Source: an uncultured Bacteroidales bacterium (GTDB taxonomy: Bacteria > Bacteroidota > Bacteroidia > Bacteroidales > Paludibacteraceae). From it: DNA of 6,360 nucleotides. Of the stretch, positions 3,878 through 6,360 are shown piece after piece. Position 1 is the first letter of the stretch, and each line of letters starts with the position of its first letter. The position numbers and the translations under genes were made by a program. The notes under the pieces are model-generated. The model saw only the letters and a program-made list of their open reading frames with translations. It was not told the DNA's origin and made no database searches. Location: NCBI GenBank assembly GCA_934725535.1, contig CAKVBV010000091.1, positions 1 to 6,360 of the forward strand, in the 5' to 3' direction.

Positions 3878-6360
3878 ATGAAAAGATTACTATCTTTTTT
3901 GGTGACGCTCCTTGCCACCGCAGCCCTTTGGGCGTACGACTTCCAGTCCGGCGACTTGTACTACAACATTCTGAGCGAAAGTACTGTGGAAGTAACATAC
4001 CAAGTGTACTCCTCTTCGAGTAGCAGTAAAAACTATGCCAACCTGACATCTGTTGCCATCCCTGCTTCGGTTACTAATGACGGCAAGACATACAAGGTAA
4101 CAACTATCGGGAAATCTGCATTCATGGAGTGTACCAGCCTTACATCTGTTCATATTCCAGGGAGTGTGACAAGTATTGGTCAACAGGCTTTCTGGAAATG
4201 CAAAAGCCTCACCTCTGTAACACTCCATGACGGCTTGACAAGCATAGAGCGCTCTGCTTTCGGCTATTGTTCCGCCATGACATCTATTGATGTTCCCGCA
4301 AGTGTAAAAAGCATTGGGCAAGGTGTTTTCAGCAATTGCAAAGCCCTTACCTCTGTAACACTTCATGAAGGCTTGACAAGTATAGGCTCCTCGGCTTTTT
4401 CTTCCTGTGAAAGTCTTGTTTCTATCACTATCCCTGAAAGCGTGACAAGTTATGGATATGGGGTTTTTAGCCGCAGCCCTAAACTTACTTCGGTTACACT
4501 CCCTAAGAACCTAACCAGTATCACAGGTTATATGTTTGGTGAGTGTACAAGCCTTGCATCAATTGTTATCCCTGAAAGCGTAACAAGCATTGGAGAAATG
4601 GCATTCACTACTTGCAGGCTTACCTCAATCACTATCCCCAAAAACGTAACAAGTATCGGGTATTGCGCATTTAGCCATATTAAGTCTTTTACATCCATGT
4701 ATGTAGAAGCCAAGACACCTCCGGTATGTGATAAGACTTGCTTTGATGGTGTCCCCACAGACTTCCCCGTATATGTGCCTTGCGGCACCAAAGCGGCTTA
4801 CCAAGCCGACGCAGTATGGTCTGCATTTACCAATATCATTGAAGGTCCTGTCCATACCGCCACGGTCTTGTCCTCCAACAAGAATTATGGTACCGCCACT
4901 ATCGTCTCCAATACCTGCGCCGACGGGCTCACCGTCAAGGCTACTGCCACCAAAGAGCATTACCGCTTTGTGCGTTGGAGCGATGGTAGTACCCAGAACC
5001 CGTACACGCTGGTACTGACCAAAGACACTACCCTCACTGCAGAGTTTGCCCTTGACGAACATACCGTAACCGCTACTGCAGAGCATGGCACTGTAACGGG
5101 AAGCGGAACCTATACCCACGGCACTGAGGTTACACTCACTGCCACAGCCGATGAGCATTACCACTTTGTGCGTTGGAGTGACGGCAATACGGACAACCCG
5201 CGTACCATCTCCGTAACCAAAGACTCCACCTTTACCGCCGAGTTTGCGCAGGACCCTGTAGCGGTCTCAGTCTATGACGATTGCAGCAAGAGCGGAAAAA
5301 CGTATGACTTCCGTCCCACCACCGGCACGGAAAATGGGCATACGTGGGTGGGCCTCGGTCTTCCGAGCGGGCTGCAATGGGCATCATGCAACGTCGGTGC
5401 CACCACACCAGAAGACTATGGCAACTACTACGCTTGGGGCGAGACCGCACCCAAAACCGACTACTCGTGGGCGACCTACAAGTATGCCAATGGCGATAAA
5501 AACAAACTCACCAAGTACTGCAGCAAGGCAAGTTACGGTGACAATGGCTTCACCGATGACAAGACGACCCTCGAACCCGAGGACGATGCCGCTCATGTAA
5601 ACCGGGGTGGTGATTGGCGTATGCCAACCGCAGCCGAAATGGACGAACTATTAGAGAACTGCACATGGACGTGGACTACGCAAAAAGGCATAAACGGCTA
5701 CCAAGTAACAAGCAAGACCAATGGTAATTCCATTTTTCTCCCCGCCGCGGGGTATCGCTACTACACGGGCCTCTACAATGCCGGCTCCATCGGCGACTAC
5801 ATGTCTTCGTCGCTCGATACGGACGCGCACTACACGTGGAGCGGCTACTTCGGTTCGGACTACATGTACCGCAACGGCCGCGCCCGCTTCCTCGGTCTGT
5901 CTGTCCGCCCCGTTTGCCCACCATCTGCAAATATCCTCATACTCCATATTGCCGGTTGCGAGAAAGCAGACACCATTCGATGTGATGCAGGACAGCAAAT
6001 CACCATAACCGCAGTCCCCGCTAACGAGCATCGCCATTTCGTGCGTTGGTCAGACGGCAACACCGACAACCCGCGTACAATAGTGGTGGAGAGTGATATT
6101 ACCCTTACAGCAGAGTTTGCCCTTGACGAACATATAGTTACCGCTACTGCCGAGCACGGCACCGTAACAGGAAGCGGAACCTATACCCACGGCACTGAGG
6201 TAACACTCACTGCCACAGCCGATGAGCATTACCACTTTGTGCAGTGGAGCGACGGCAATACGGACAACCCGCGTACAATAGTAGTGGAGAGTGATATTAC
6301 CCTTACAGCAGAGTTTGCCCTTGACGAACATATAGTTACCGCTACTGCCGAGCACGGCAC
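3878..6360 (+). CDS. Mosaic surface protein: BspA-type LRRs, InlB-like repeats, FISUMP domain (3' end missing)
   Basis: This frame is open from ATG 3878 to the window edge: 827 full codons plus two bases, no stop. Residues 1-19 (MKRLLSFLVTLLATAALWA) are a signal peptide without a lipobox cysteine. Nine BspA-type (LRR_5) repeats of 22-23 residues, TSIGxxAFxxCxxLTSVxIPxSV, span 75-279, with a cap to 323. InlB-like B-repeats (divergent InlB B-repeat family) lie at 326-393 and 395-459. A FISUMP (Fib_succ_major) domain runs about 463-681, from VGLGLPSGLQWASCNVGAT through GGDWRMPTAAEMDELL to GLSVRPVCP. B-repeats resume at 684-750, 752-816 and 818 onward. Proteins of this make-up are exported to the cell surface and several BspA proteins bind host matrix or other bacteria; the ligand here is unknown. 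A type IX sorting domain or anchor would lie beyond the edge. There is no Shine-Dalgarno; the start follows an A-rich leader. Confidence 0.93.
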   Translation, partial: MKRLLSFLVTLLATAALWAYDFQSGDLYYNILSESTVEVTYQVYSSSSSSKNYANLTSVAIPASVTNDGKTYKVTTIGKSAFMECTSLTSVHIPGSVTSIGQQAFWKCKSLTSVTLHDGLTSIERSAFGYCSAMTSIDVPASVKSIGQGVFSNCKALTSVTLHEGLTSIGSSAFSSCESLVSITIPESVTSYGYGVFSRSPKLTSVTLPKNLTSITGYMFGECTSLASIVIPESVTSIGEMAFTTCRLTSITIPKNVTSIGYCAFSHIKSFTSMYVEAKTPPVCDKTCFDGVPTDFPVYVPCGTKAAYQADAVWSAFTNIIEGPVHTATVLSSNKNYGTATIVSNTCADGLTVKATATKEHYRFVRWSDGSTQNPYTLVLTKDTTLTAEFALDEHTVTATAEHGTVTGSGTYTHGTEVTLTATADEHYHFVRWSDGNTDNPRTISVTKDSTFTAEFAQDPVAVSVYDDCSKSGKTYDFRPTTGTENGHTWVGLGLPSGLQWASCNVGATTPEDYGNYYAWGETAPKTDYSWATYKYANGDKNKLTKYCSKASYGDNGFTDDKTTLEPEDDAAHVNRGGDWRMPTAAEMDELLENCTWTWTTQKGINGYQVTSKTNGNSIFLPAAGYRYYTGLYNAGSIGDYMSSSLDTDAHYTWSGYFGSDYMYRNGRARFLGLSVRPVCPPSANILILHIAGCEKADTIRCDAGQQITITAVPANEHRHFVRWSDGNTDNPRTIVVESDITLTAEFALDEHIVTATAEHGTVTGSGTYTHGTEVTLTATADEHYHFVQWSDGNTDNPRTIVVESDITLTAEFALDEHIVTATAEHG
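5264..5920 (+). other. FISUMP (Fib_succ_major) domain segment of the surface protein
   Basis: Residues 463-681 form one module between two sets of B-repeats. Landmarks are LGLPSGLQWASCNVGAT (493-509), YYAWGET (517-523), GGDWRMPTAAEMDELL (577-592), GNSIFLPAAGYRY (616-628) and GLSVRPVCP (673-681). The family has no firmly known function; I recall it being grouped with C-type-lectin-like or formylglycine-enzyme-like folds. GDYMSSS at 639-645 has Met642 where I would expect Trp in related copies. Confidence 0.8.
6069..6360 (+). repeat. 198-bp direct repeats encoding B-repeats
   Basis: The segment 6069-6162 recurs at 6267-6360 with an offset of 198 bp (66 codons) and a single G/A difference (6085 versus 6283). 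The 72 bp at 6171-6242 also match 5100-5171, on the other side of the FISUMP domain, with one mismatch. Such identity including silent positions indicates recent duplication or gene conversion, and the array continues past the edge. Confidence 0.9.

Noticed and set aside
3382..3918. Minus-strand frame of 178 codons with a repeating F(D/Y)(L/S)(L/M) tetrapeptide
   Set aside because: It starts inside the signal peptide of the surface protein gene. Its hydrophobic repeats are simply the reverse complement of the 12-nt leader array, and it crosses a clear + strand promoter.
3890..6355. Several minus-strand frames of 70-179 codons opposite the surface protein
   Set aside because: They are antisense shadows kept open by repeated codons of the LRR and B-repeat regions. 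The + strand frame has a signal peptide and recognisable domains throughout.

Overview
The window looks like chromosomal DNA from a member of the Bacteroidales (phylum Bacteroidota), probably a host-associated one. Four things point there: a topoisomerase I ending in Topo_C repeats rather than zinc fingers, two promoters of the Bacteroidetes type (TTTG, 20 bp, TAnnTTTG), no Shine-Dalgarno sequence before either gene, and a surface protein combining BspA-type leucine-rich repeats, InlB-like repeats and a FISUMP (Fib_succ_major) domain. Genus cannot be fixed from this sequence.

Layout, left to right. Positions 1-61 hold the 3' part of a tRNA or tRNA remnant on the + strand. Positions 64-531 are non-coding: a 22-bp duplication, a strong 16-bp hairpin, and an array of about six 22-bp tandem repeats just past the end of topA. 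topA (532-2847, minus strand) encodes a complete 771-residue DNA topoisomerase I, with its promoter at 2897-2928. Positions about 2930-3600 are a repeat-rich intergenic stretch: an 11-bp tandem array, a 32-bp tandem array rich in palindromes, and a 48-bp direct repeat pair carrying perfect 9-bp inverted repeats. A second promoter (3614-3645), a leader hairpin (3646-3676) and eleven 12-nt repeats (3723-3854) form an unusually long 5' leader for the next gene.

The main accessory gene starts with ATG at 3878 on the + strand and stays open to the right edge: 827 complete codons and no stop. Because it is never closed inside the window it is easily missed. It encodes an exported mosaic surface protein: signal peptide, nine BspA-type LRRs, an LRR cap, two InlB-like B-repeats, a FISUMP domain, then further B-repeats that continue off the edge. 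topA and this gene are divergently transcribed from promoters about 690 bp apart and are not functionally linked as far as can be seen.

The most interesting points are the modular build of the surface protein, with a FISUMP cassette sitting between B-repeats that are nearly identical in DNA; a possible hypervariable segment at the end of that domain resembling targets of diversity-generating retroelements; and the density of short tandem arrays around both genes. No reverse transcriptase, template repeat, transposase, CRISPR array or defence gene is present in the window.
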